10,083 bases of DNA. Source: an uncultured bacterium. GTDB lineage: Bacteria > Gemmatimonadota > Gemmatimonadetes > Longimicrobiales > RSA9. Positions 1-6,839 of this stretch are shown one piece after another. Within the stretch, counting starts at the first letter, position 1, and each line of letters begins with the position of its first letter. The stretch spans positions 1 to 10,083 of the forward strand of contig CALKIP010000276.1 of NCBI GenBank assembly GCA_937995995.1, read 5' to 3'. Below the pieces are notes generated by a model. That model had not been told where the DNA came from. It made no database searches and was given only the letters and a program-made list of their open reading frames with translations. A program made the translations under genes and the position numbers.

Positions 1-1467
1 CTCGACCGGCGCCCCGTAGACCGCGGAGACCGCGGGACCCAGGACCGCCCGGTCGATCCAGTCGGGATCGAGGCGGATGATGAGCCCCAGCAGTGACAGC
101 ACCAGAGGACCGAGAAGCAGCCCCGCCGTCTCCCGGTGCCGCACCTCCTTCACCTTGCGGTGCCCGAAGAAGAAGGGGCGCAGCGTCACGATCCCGGCGA
201 CGGCCACGATCACCGAATTGACTATCACCGCCGCCGCCAGCGGGATCTCGTCCCACGTACTCTCGAGCTGCGCCTGGAAGAGGAACTCCTTCGAGATGAA
301 GCCCAGGAAGGGCGGCAGCCCCGCCATCGAGAGGCTCGCGAGCGCCGCCGCCAGCGCGGTGATCGGGAGGTAGCGCCCCAGCCCGCCCATCATCCGCAGC
401 TTGCTCAGCCCCGTCGCGTGCTGGACCGTCCCCGCGACGAAGAAGAGCGCCGCCTTGTAGAGCGCGTGCGCCAGGATGAACCCGGTCATCGCGACCGTCG
501 CCGTCGGCCCATCGAGCCCGATCAGCATGACCAGGATGCCGAGCGAGGCCACCGTCGAGTAGGCCAGCACCGACTTGAAGTTCTCCGCGCGCAGCGCCTT
601 GAACGCCGCGATCAGCATCGTCGCCACGCCGACCCCGACCACGATGTCCCGTGCACCGGGGACCGCGTCCACCAACGGCCCGAACCGCGCGAGCAGGTAG
701 ACGCCGAGCTTCACCATCGTCGCCGAGTGCAGGTACGCCGACGCCGGCGTCGGCGCCTGCATCGCGTTCGGCAACCAGAAATGGAACGGGAACTGAGCCG
801 ATTTGGTGAAGACGCCGAGGAAGAGCCCGGCCACGATCAACCCGCTCCAGCGACTCTCCGCCAGCTCCCCCGCACGCGCGATCGCCTCGACCATCGAGTA
901 GCTGTCGAGTGTGACCCCGATGAGGATGATCGCACCCAGGAGCGCGAGACCGCCGCCCGCCGTCACCCGCAGCGACATCAACGCCGCGCGACGGGCATGC
1001 GGACTCTCCGCATGGAAGCCGATCAGCAGAAACGAGAGAACGCTCGTCGACTCCCAGAAGAAGTAGAAGACGAGCAGGTTGTCCGAGAGGACGGCGCCCA
1101 GCATCGCCGTCATGAAGAGCAGGAGCTGCGTGAAGAACCGCGCCCGCGCCGTCCTCGACTCCTCCGACAGGTACGCGCCCGCGTAGATGATCACGAGCGT
1201 ACCGATACCGGTGATCAGCAGCGCGAAGAGAAGCGAGAACCCGTCCACCCGCAACGAGAAATCCACCCCCAACGACGGCGCCCAGGCCACACGATCGAGG
1301 ATCGCATGGCCCGCCTCGATCGACGGGGTGAAACTCAGGATGGCGATGAAGAGCCCGGCAGGCAGGAGGGCCAGAATCCAGCCGGAAGCCCTGCGGTCAA
1401 TCAGACGGGAAAGCGGTCCAGCCGCGCAACTCCCCAGGAACGAGAATGCCAGGAGCCAGGGAGTCAT
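1..1467 (-). CDS. mrpA: Na+/H+ antiporter subunit A (MrpA/MnhA), C-terminus cut by window edge
   Basis: The minus-strand frame is open from an ATG at 1467 to base 1, giving 489 residues without a stop. MrpA is the large membrane subunit of the Mrp cation/proton antiporter, which exports Na+ for H+ and is related to complex I subunit NuoL. Visible hallmarks are FFWESTS (about 137-143, the conserved TM5 glutamate E139), TKSAQFPFHFWLPNAMQAPT (221-240, lysine K222 and H229), SAYLHSATMVKLGVYLLARF (243-262, H247 and K253), NFKSVLAYSTV (297-307, K298), ALYKAALFF (335-343) and GLPPFLGFISKE (383-394). NAM-APTP-SAYLHSATMVK is the Mrp form; NuoL usually reads WLPDAM-GPTPVSALIHAATMV. A TAG codon lies directly before the ATG, so the frame cannot extend further upstream. 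No clear Shine-Dalgarno is visible. Full MrpA proteins are longer (roughly 700-1000 residues), so the C-terminal part and probably mrpB-G lie left of the window. Confidence 0.93.
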   Translation of the reverse strand, partial: MTPWLLAFSFLGSCAAGPLSRLIDRRASGWILALLPAGLFIAILSFTPSIEAGHAILDRVAWAPSLGVDFSLRVDGFSLLFALLITGIGTLVIIYAGAYLSEESRTARARFFTQLLLFMTAMLGAVLSDNLLVFYFFWESTSVLSFLLIGFHAESPHARRAALMSLRVTAGGGLALLGAIILIGVTLDSYSMVEAIARAGELAESRWSGLIVAGLFLGVFTKSAQFPFHFWLPNAMQAPTPASAYLHSATMVKLGVYLLARFGPLVDAVPGARDIVVGVGVATMLIAAFKALRAENFKSVLAYSTVASLGILVMLIGLDGPTATVAMTGFILAHALYKAALFFVAGTVQHATGLSKLRMMGGLGRYLPITALAAALASLSMAGLPPFLGFISKEFLFQAQLESTWDEIPLAAAVIVNSVIVAVAGIVTLRPFFFGHRKVKEVRHRETAGLLLGPLVLSLLGLIIRLDPDWIDRAVLGPAVSAVYGAPVE

Positions 1468-1705
1468 CTATGATTCACGAAGTGTTCACAAGAAACCGAT
1501 CCAACGCAAAATGCGGCTGTGACGGCACGCCATCGTTCCGCCGCTCCCCCGAGGGAATCCACACACGCCCGGGCCGGAACGCGCTCCGCACATCATCGTC
1601 GCGTACTGCGGCACGAACACGAGCGCGGGAGACACCGCCTATTCGTCGGACTGACAACGACTTCGGCGCATCTTGCACCACCGTGACGGGCCGGCGCGGC
1701 CGCCC

Positions 1706-1735
1706 ATTCTAATACAATCGTCGTCCAAGGAGCAA
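1706..1735 (-). promoter_or_regulatory. Possible sigma70-type promoter for mrpA
   Basis: On the minus strand, TAGAAT (1711-1706) matches the -10 consensus at five of six positions. It is preceded at 18 bp by TTGCTC (1735-1730), a weak -35 with only TTG matching well. The stretch is AT-rich compared with its surroundings. It would start a transcript about 235 nt upstream of mrpA. The alternative is that this AT-rich run is only the tail of the terminator hairpin just upstream. Confidence 0.3.
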
Positions 1736-1757
1736 CTACTCACACTCCCGGACGACG
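1719..1757 (-). terminator. Bulged hairpin downstream of the SnoaL-like gene
   Basis: CGTCGTCC (1719-1726) and GGACGACG (1750-1757) are perfect inverted copies. Inside them, GGAG and CTCC can also pair. On the minus strand the stem is followed by ATTGTATTA, a modestly T-rich tail, 47 bases after the stop of the SnoaL-like gene. This suits a terminator. Because the arms also flank the possible -35 box for mrpA, an operator or attenuator is an alternative reading. Confidence 0.4.
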
Positions 1758-1803
1758 TGCACGCCGGCCACGCCGCCGCGCGTTGCCTCCCGCCACCGGC
1801 GCC

Positions 1804-2295
1804 TCAGCGTTCCGATGCCCGATCCCGGCTCGCGCCCGATTCGTTGCTGCTCACGCCGTACAGCGCGATCCGCCAGTCGTCGTCGATCTTCTTCCAGACT
1901 AGGACGTACTTGCCCGTGTACCCCGTCGAGCCCTCTGCGCTGCGGAACTCGTTGCTCGCCCTCCCCGTGGCGTACGCCATGTCTCCGCTCGCCGAGATCT
2001 CCAGCCGCTCCAGCGTCGCTTCCGACGCGCTGAGGTAGTTGAACAGGTTGCCGTAGAAGCGGTGGATCGCCTCCCGCCCCTCGAGTGGGGGCATGTTCGC
2101 CACGTGGATCACGGCATCCTCCGCGAACAGCGCCGCTGCCCGGTCCGCGTCCCTGGCCGCGAGGGCCGCGATGAACTCGTCCTGACGCCGCTCGAGTCGA
2201 TCCCGCTCGACCGCCTGCGGCGAGGCGCCATCACGAGCACAGGCAGTGACAAAGACGAGGGATAGCACCGCCAGGACGAGAGTGCGCAGGTACAT
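1804..2295 (-). CDS. SnoaL/DUF4440-like (NTF2-fold) lipoprotein
   Basis: This 163-residue protein starts with a short lipoprotein signal, MYLRTLVLAVLSLVFVTAC, with the lipobox cysteine at C19. It should be exported and lipid-anchored. The mature part fits the NTF2-like fold of the DUF4440/SnoaL families: an N-terminal helix with a run like FIAALAARDADRAAALFAED (about 41-60), then a GREAIHRFY segment, then beta strands ending in a Trp-containing KIDDDWRIALYG run. Members of this fold include small enzymes, scaffolds and ligand-binding domains, and the sequence does not reveal a substrate. AAGGGAG (plus positions 2302-2308) lies 6 nt before the ATG and supports this start. The gene is divergent from the DUF305 operon and 336 bp upstream of mrpA, with no evident functional tie to either. 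Confidence 0.85.
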   Translation of the reverse strand: MYLRTLVLAVLSLVFVTACARDGASPQAVERDRLERRQDEFIAALAARDADRAAALFAEDAVIHVANMPPLEGREAIHRFYGNLFNYLSASEATLERLEISASGDMAYATGRASNEFRSAEGSTGYTGKYVLVWKKIDDDWRIALYGVSSNESGASRDRASER

Positions 2296-2500
2296 CCGGA
2301 TCTCCCTTCTTCAGGTTTGCGTGAGGGGGCAGCCACGAACAGACCGGAAACGCACGCGATGCGCAAGCGGGCTGGCACGGATCGGCGCAGGGGCACCGGC
2401 GAAGGAGCGGCTACTCCCACCGGCATTCTCACCCGTTCCGCTCCAGCCAGCGCTTCCGTCCGACCCAGTCCGGCAGTGCTCCGCCACCAGGGATCCGATG

Positions 2501-2517
2501 CCGGGGCACCACCCCGG
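2501..2517. promoter_or_regulatory. Perfect dyad abutting the -35 of the DUF305 promoter
   Basis: CCGGGG (2501-2506) and CCCCGG (2512-2517) form a 6-bp inverted repeat with a 5-base gap, ending four bases before the -35 box at 2521. A second, alternative pairing uses ATCCG (2493-2497) and CGGAT (2515-2519). The position suits an operator or activator site. In GC-rich DNA a 6-bp dyad can arise by chance, so confidence is limited. Confidence 0.3.
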
Positions 2518-2520
2518 ATG

Positions 2521-2549
2521 TTGCCCCACGCAGCCGCACGCCCTAAAAT
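2521..2549 (+). promoter_or_regulatory. Sigma70-type promoter of the DUF305-LVIVD operon
   Basis: TTGCCC (2521-2526) and TAAAAT (2544-2549) are separated by exactly 17 bp. The -10 matches consensus at five of six positions and the -35 at four. Transcription would start near 2556, leaving a leader of about 25 nt before the ATG at 2582. TAAAAT stands out as an AT island in very GC-rich DNA. Confidence 0.6.
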
Positions 2550-2581
2550 CCACCCGAACCACTGTAGAGAACGGAGGCGTG

Positions 2582-3349
2582 ATGGCTGCAAGCCAGTGGC
2601 GGTCGGTCGTGGCTCATCCACCGAGAGATGGGATCGCAAAGGCCCTCGGCCGCATGGGGATCCTCGCCGTGTCCCTGGCCGTGGCGGCGTGTGGCGCACG
2701 CGGCGGCGCGGGCGTGGCCGGCGACGTCGCCGTACATTCCCAGGGTCACGGGCACGCACAGGAGCCCGGCTACGAACATGCCCACGACCACGCGGGTGGA
2801 CATGGGCACGGGGCCGGGCACGCGCACGGGGTCGACCTCCCCGCGACGGCGGGGCCGGGCTACACCGTGGCCGACGTCCAGTTCATGCAGCACATGATCG
2901 GGCACCACGTGCAGGCGGTCGTGATGTCGGAGATGGCCAAGACCCACGACGCCGGGGCCCAGGTGAGGGCGCTGGCCGAGAGGATCGACATCTCGCAACG
3001 CGACGAGGTCGAGCTCATGGAGCGCTGGCTCGCCGAGCGAGGCCAGGTGGTGCCCACCGAAGAGCAGCGGAACGCCATGTTCATGCCCGGGATGCTCACG
3101 CCCGAGCAGATGGCGCAGCTCGACGCCGCGCGCGGCCGCGAGTTCGACCGCCTCTTCCTGACCTTCATGATCTATCATCACGAGGGCGCACTCGACATGG
3201 TCGAGGAGCTCTTTGCAGTGCCGGGTGCAGCACAGGACCCGGACCTCTTCCGATTCGTCACCGACGTAGACGCCGATCAGCGAGACGAGATCTACGTCAT
3301 GCAGGGCATGCTCGACATGCTCGCCACCACTGGAGGGAGTGAGGACTGA
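2582..3349 (+). CDS. DUF305 lipoprotein with His-rich N-terminal segment
   Basis: This 255-residue protein is predicted to be exported and lipid-anchored. The ATG at 2582 is chosen because GGAGG (2573-2577) precedes it by 4 nt. The frame stays open further upstream but runs through the promoter. A later ATG at codon 25 (MGILAVSLAVAAC) would give a more compact signal peptide and is a real alternative. The lipobox is VAAC with C37. Residues 52-82 are a His/Gly-rich metal-binding-like segment with ten histidines. The DUF305 domain (about 95-250) shows its paired motifs: FMQHMIGHHVQAVVMSEM (101-118) and FMIYHHEGALDM (195-206). It also has extra Met residues at MFMPGM (166-171) and VMQGMLDM (239-246). 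DUF305 has ferritin-like helical structure in known examples, and some members are linked to copper tolerance. A periplasmic metal-binding role is therefore inferred. The stop overlaps the next start (TGATG), implying translational coupling to the LVIVD-repeat protein. Confidence 0.9.
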   Translation: MAASQWRSVVAHPPRDGIAKALGRMGILAVSLAVAACGARGGAGVAGDVAVHSQGHGHAQEPGYEHAHDHAGGHGHGAGHAHGVDLPATAGPGYTVADVQFMQHMIGHHVQAVVMSEMAKTHDAGAQVRALAERIDISQRDEVELMERWLAERGQVVPTEEQRNAMFMPGMLTPEQMAQLDAARGREFDRLFLTFMIYHHEGALDMVEELFAVPGAAQDPDLFRFVTDVDADQRDEIYVMQGMLDMLATTGGSED

Positions 3350-5166
3350 TGAAAGGTCATGCAGCGAGGGTCCGATACGGCCTGACCCGGACGGCGGCGG
3401 TCGTGCTCGCCGTCGCCGCGACGGCGGCGCCGCTCGCCGCGCAGCAGAAGGCACAGCCGCCGCGCGACACGATCGCGACACTGGACGACGCACGCGTCGG
3501 CCTCGGCCCGGGCCAGAGGAACAATGCGGGGATCGCATTGCAGCACATGCGGCTCGTCTCCTATACGCCGAAGCCCGCCGAGTTCGACCACGCACAGGGC
3601 CTGACGTTCGTCAACTCCGACCTGGCCTTCCAGGGCAACCTGGTCTACCAGGGCAACTTCAGCGGCTTCTCGGTCTGGGACGTGAGCGATCCGGCGACGC
3701 CGAAGCTGGTCAGCGCGGTGCTCTGTGCGACGGACCAGGGCGACCCCTCGATCTACGGCGACCTGCTCTTCGTCTCCGCCGAGTCGCGGCGCTCGCGCAA
3801 GGACTGCGGCACGCAGGGCGTCGAGGACGGCCGGGACCGCACGCTCGGCGTCCGCATCTTCGACGTGAGCGACCCGAGCAACCCGCGCCTCGTCAAGAAC
3901 GTCGAGACGTGCCGGGGCTCGCACACGCACACGATCGTGCCGGACCCCAAGGATCCGGGCGTGATCTACATCTACGTGGGCGGGACCGCCCCCGTGCGCG
4001 ACCCCTCCGAGATGCCGGAGTGCTCGGACGGCACGGTGGACGAGAACCCGAACACGGCGCAGTACCGCATCGACATCATCCGCGTCCCCCTCGACGCCCC
4101 CGAGCAGTCGGCGGTGGTCGGGTACGCCAGGATCTTCGAGGGCCTGCCCCGGGCGCCGGGGCGCGCCGGTCAGGTCTTCGGCGACGACGTCTCGCCGCGC
4201 TTCGCACACGGGCCGCGCGGGTGCCATGACCTGACGTCGTACCCCGAGTTCAACCTCGTCGCCGGCTCGTGCGGGACCTTCGGGATCCTCCTCGATGCCT
4301 CGGACCCCGAGAACCCCGTCCGCCTCGATGCGAAGTCGGACCTGAACTTCTCGCTCTGGCACACCGCCGTCTTCAGCAACGACGGCCGCAGCGTCGTCTT
4401 CACCGACGAGTGGGGCGGCGGCACGGCGCCGCGCTGCCGCGTCGGTGACCCGGTGCACCTCGGCGGGAACACCGTCCTGAGCATCGACGACAACGGCAAG
4501 ATGACGCAGCACGGCTACGTCAAGATGATGGCCGCACAGACCGACACCGAGAACTGCGTCTCCCACAACGGCGGCCTGATCCCGGTCCCCGGTCGTGACA
4601 TCATGGTCCAGGGCTGGTACCAGGGCGGGGTGAACGTCTTCGACTTCACCGACCCGGAGAACCCGTTCGAGATCGCGTACTTCGACCGCGGGCCGATCGA
4701 CGCCGAGAAGCTCGTGATCGGCGGCTCCTGGGGCGCCTACTGGTACAACGGCTACATCTACTCCTCGGAGCTCGACCGCGGCCTCGACATCCTCGAGCTC
4801 GTGCCGAGCGAGTACCTCTCGAAGAACGAGATCGAGGCGGCGAAGCTCGTCCGCATGGACGAGTACAACCCGCAGAGCCAGCCGAAGATCGTGTGGCCGG
4901 CCGCCTTCCCGGTCGTCCGCTCGTACCTGGACCAGCTCGTCCGCAACGGCGGGCTGCCCGAGGCCCGCACCACGGCGATCGCCCAGGCGATCGACGCCGC
5001 GGAAGCGGCGATGGGCGCGGAGCGCAGCAAGCGGCTCGAAGCGCTCGCCGCCGAGCTGGACGCCGATGCCCGACGCGCCGACGACCCCGAGCGCGTGCGC
5101 GCCATGGCAGCCGCCGCGCGGGAGCTGGCGGAAGTTTCGCGGGGAGTGGCTACGTCCGCCCAGTAG
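3349..5166 (+). CDS. Secreted LVIVD-repeat protein, probable seven-blade beta-propeller
   Basis: This 605-residue protein has a Sec-type signal peptide (1-31, ending PLAAQQ) without a lipobox, so it is probably periplasmic or secreted. The body (about 75-500) is made of LVIVD-type repeats, recognised by V-DVSDP-NP-L strands at FSVWDVSDPATPKLV (107-121), VRIFDVSDPSNPRLV (168-182), ILLDASDPENPVRL (313-326) and VNVFDFTDPENPFEI (428-442). Further blades are inferred around 192-260, 335-400 and 460-500, giving about seven. Histidines H81, H192/H194, H293, H338 and H406 sit at comparable positions near the start of blades 1, 3, 4, 5 and 6, so they may face one central site. Eight cysteines (126, 153, 188, 225, 291, 308, 363, 403) may form disulfides. 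Residues 525-605 form an Ala/Glu/Arg-rich, probably helical tail. The ATG overlaps the DUF305 stop by one base, with GAGG 4 nt upstream. The catalytic function is unknown. Confidence 0.88.
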   Translation: MKGHAARVRYGLTRTAAVVLAVAATAAPLAAQQKAQPPRDTIATLDDARVGLGPGQRNNAGIALQHMRLVSYTPKPAEFDHAQGLTFVNSDLAFQGNLVYQGNFSGFSVWDVSDPATPKLVSAVLCATDQGDPSIYGDLLFVSAESRRSRKDCGTQGVEDGRDRTLGVRIFDVSDPSNPRLVKNVETCRGSHTHTIVPDPKDPGVIYIYVGGTAPVRDPSEMPECSDGTVDENPNTAQYRIDIIRVPLDAPEQSAVVGYARIFEGLPRAPGRAGQVFGDDVSPRFAHGPRGCHDLTSYPEFNLVAGSCGTFGILLDASDPENPVRLDAKSDLNFSLWHTAVFSNDGRSVVFTDEWGGGTAPRCRVGDPVHLGGNTVLSIDDNGKMTQHGYVKMMAAQTDTENCVSHNGGLIPVPGRDIMVQGWYQGGVNVFDFTDPENPFEIAYFDRGPIDAEKLVIGGSWGAYWYNGYIYSSELDRGLDILELVPSEYLSKNEIEAAKLVRMDEYNPQSQPKIVWPAAFPVVRSYLDQLVRNGGLPEARTTAIAQAIDAAEAAMGAERSKRLEALAAELDADARRADDPERVRAMAAAARELAEVSRGVATSAQ

Positions 5167-5174
5167 CCGTCCGA

Positions 5175-5205
5175 CACCGGCGCTCGGCCCCACCGAGCGC
5201 CGGTG
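5175..5205. terminator. 13-bp hairpin between convergent genes
   Basis: A perfect 13-bp stem (5175-5187 with 5193-5205) and a 5-base loop lie eight bases after the LVIVD gene stop. On the plus strand the stem is followed by a pyrimidine-rich CCCCTTCCCCCTTCCC run, not a clean U-tract, so termination may be weak or factor-assisted. It lies between two converging genes and may serve both. Confidence 0.6.
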
Positions 5206-5264
5206 CCCCTTCCCCCTTCCCTAAGCCCGAGACAATCGGCAGACGGAAACGTTGGACCGGTATC

Positions 5265-6839
5265 CTAAGGCCACGGCCGCCAGGCGGGTGAGAGCGTGAC
5301 CCCGGCGCGGGTCGTCACCTGCTCGACGTTCGAGCCGTCCGGGTCCATCGCGAACACCTCCACAATCCCGGAACCAACCTCACTGATGTAGAGCAGCTTG
5401 CTGCCGTCCGGCGCCCACGCAGGCATCGCGGCGAGGCTCGACACGGGAGTCAGCCGTGTCTCCGCCCCGCCATCCACCTGGACCACATAGATGATGGACG
5501 TCAGGAGCCCCTCGCTGGTGAAGGCGAGCCGCCTCCCATCCGGGGACCAGACCGGCCTGCTCACCGGAATGCCGGTGGTCGTGAGCCGGGTCTGGTTCTG
5601 GCCGTTGGCATCCATCACGTAGATCTCATCCCTTCCGTCCCGGTCGCTGATGAACGCCAGCTTGCTGCCATCCGGCGACCAGACGGGCATGACATCGGAC
5701 GCCGGATCGATCGTGAGACCATTACCTCCGACCCCGTCGTGCCGGATCACGTGGATATTGGCGTTCCCGGAATAGTTGCTCGCGTGAGCGATCATGTAGC
5801 CGTCCGGCGACCACGCCGGCTGCGCTTCCCAGACACTCGTATTCGTGATGTTCTTCGGCGTCCCACCGGCCACGTCCACCACGTAGAGGTCGAAATCGCC
5901 ATCGCGATCGCTCTCGAAGGCGATATGCGTGCTGAACGGCGACCAGCTGAACCGACCGACGTTCGCGGTGTCGTTCGTCAGATTCCGCTGGCCCGAGCCA
6001 TCCGCGTTCATCACGTAGATCTGTCGGCTGCCGTCCCTGTGGCTGATGAAGGCGATCTTCGAGCCATCCGGCGACCAGACCGCACTGCTGTCCGCGGCGG
6101 TGTTGTGCGTGAGCTGGACCACATGGGCCCCATCCTCGTCCATCGTGTAGATCTCGAAGTCGCCGTCGGTATCGCTCACGAAGAGGATCCGGCCCGGCAC
6201 CTCGACCGTGGCGGCGCCGACCTCGCCATCCACCGCCGCGGTCAGCGTGGCGCTTCCGCGGCCCCGCACCGCAGTGACGACGCCGTTCGCATCGACCGTC
6301 GCGACGCTCGCCTTGCCACTCGACCAGACGATCTCCGCGCCTTCGATCGGGACGCCGTTCGCGTCCGTGACGGCCGCGTCGACCTGTAGCGTCTCCCCCT
6401 CGGTCAGTCTGAAGGTGCTCGGACTCAGCGTGATCGAGGCCGCGACCTGGGAGACCTCGACCGATACGGTATCCGCCAGCGCGCCCGACTTCGCGACCAC
6501 CTCGGCGGCGCCGTTGGAGACGGCCGTGACCACACCCCTCGAGTTCACCGTCGCGACGTCCGAATCCGTGCTCGACCACTCGATCGCCTCACCGGCCATG
6601 ACCTTGCCGTCGCCGTCGCGCACCTCCGCGTTGAGCTGCGCCGAGTCGCCCAGCGCCACGAAGGAGAGCTCCGCCTCGGAGATCGACAGGGTGGCCGGCG
6701 AGGACGGGCCATCGCCACCGGGCGGGTCGACGGGCGGAGGGTCGATCGGATCGGTCGGCGGCTCGCCGCCGCACGAGAGGAACGCGACGACGGCAAGGCC
6801 GAGGAGTGCACCGCGGTGCGGCCACATCTGTGTGCTCAT
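5265..6839 (-). CDS. Lipoprotein with two Big2-like domains and a PD40/TolB-like propeller
   Basis: This 524-residue exported lipoprotein starts at ATG 6839, with GGAAG about 9 nt upstream. The frame continues upstream only into the octamer repeat, so the longer version is rejected. The signal peptide ends in a lipobox, FLSC, with C23. A Pro/Gly/Asp-rich linker (25-48) follows. Two bacterial Ig-like (Big2) domains lie at about 49-130 and 133-215; each carries the typical pattern W(S)S…VATV…GVVTAV. The C-terminal part (217-524) holds seven WD40-like PD40 blades, marked by WSPDG at 255-259, 343-347, 387-391 and 431-435, WSPFS at 299-303 and WAPDG at 475-479, alternating with EIY-M-DG strands. 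The final SPAWRPWP supplies the closing strand with blade 1. Such proteins usually bind partners or glycans at the cell surface, and no catalytic residues are evident. It is divergent from the M14 peptidase lipoprotein. Confidence 0.9.
   Translation of the reverse strand: MSTQMWPHRGALLGLAVVAFLSCGGEPPTDPIDPPPVDPPGGDGPSSPATLSISEAELSFVALGDSAQLNAEVRDGDGKVMAGEAIEWSSTDSDVATVNSRGVVTAVSNGAAEVVAKSGALADTVSVEVSQVAASITLSPSTFRLTEGETLQVDAAVTDANGVPIEGAEIVWSSGKASVATVDANGVVTAVRGRGSATLTAAVDGEVGAATVEVPGRILFVSDTDGDFEIYTMDEDGAHVVQLTHNTAADSSAVWSPDGSKIAFISHRDGSRQIYVMNADGSGQRNLTNDTANVGRFSWSPFSTHIAFESDRDGDFDLYVVDVAGGTPKNITNTSVWEAQPAWSPDGYMIAHASNYSGNANIHVIRHDGVGGNGLTIDPASDVMPVWSPDGSKLAFISDRDGRDEIYVMDANGQNQTRLTTTGIPVSRPVWSPDGRRLAFTSEGLLTSIIYVVQVDGGAETRLTPVSSLAAMPAWAPDGSKLLYISEVGSGIVEVFAMDPDGSNVEQVTTRAGVTLSPAWRPWP

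Larger units (their letters stand above)
1468..1803. other. Gene-free stretch: mrpA leader and downstream region of the SnoaL-like gene
   Basis: No convincing gene is seen in these 336 bases. The stretch separates two minus-strand genes. Near its upstream end (minus sense) it holds an inverted repeat with a T-rich tail and a possible promoter, both listed separately. If that promoter is real, mrpA has a leader of roughly 230 nt. A 68-codon GTG-start frame (1681-1475, minus) ends 7 nt before the mrpA start, but its composition is Arg-rich and unlike a folded protein, and it has no recognisable family. Confidence 0.6.

Noticed and set aside
1..1467. Complex I subunit NuoL as an alternative to MrpA
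   Set aside because: The NAMQAPTPASAYLHSATMVK version of the TM7-8 motif is the Mrp form rather than the NuoL form.
136..1473. Long plus-strand open frame opposite mrpA (445 codons)
   Set aside because: It is a GC-rich shadow: its product is an Arg/Glu/His-rich low-complexity string, while the opposite strand encodes clear MrpA motifs.
1475..1681. 68-codon minus-strand frame ending 7 nt before mrpA, possible leader peptide
   Set aside because: GTG start, Arg-rich product, weak third-position GC bias and no family resemblance; the position alone is not enough.
3292..5193. Long minus-strand open frame opposite the LVIVD gene (633 codons)
   Set aside because: It is compositionally biased (Val/Arg/Asp/His), has no family motifs, and is antisense to a well-supported gene.
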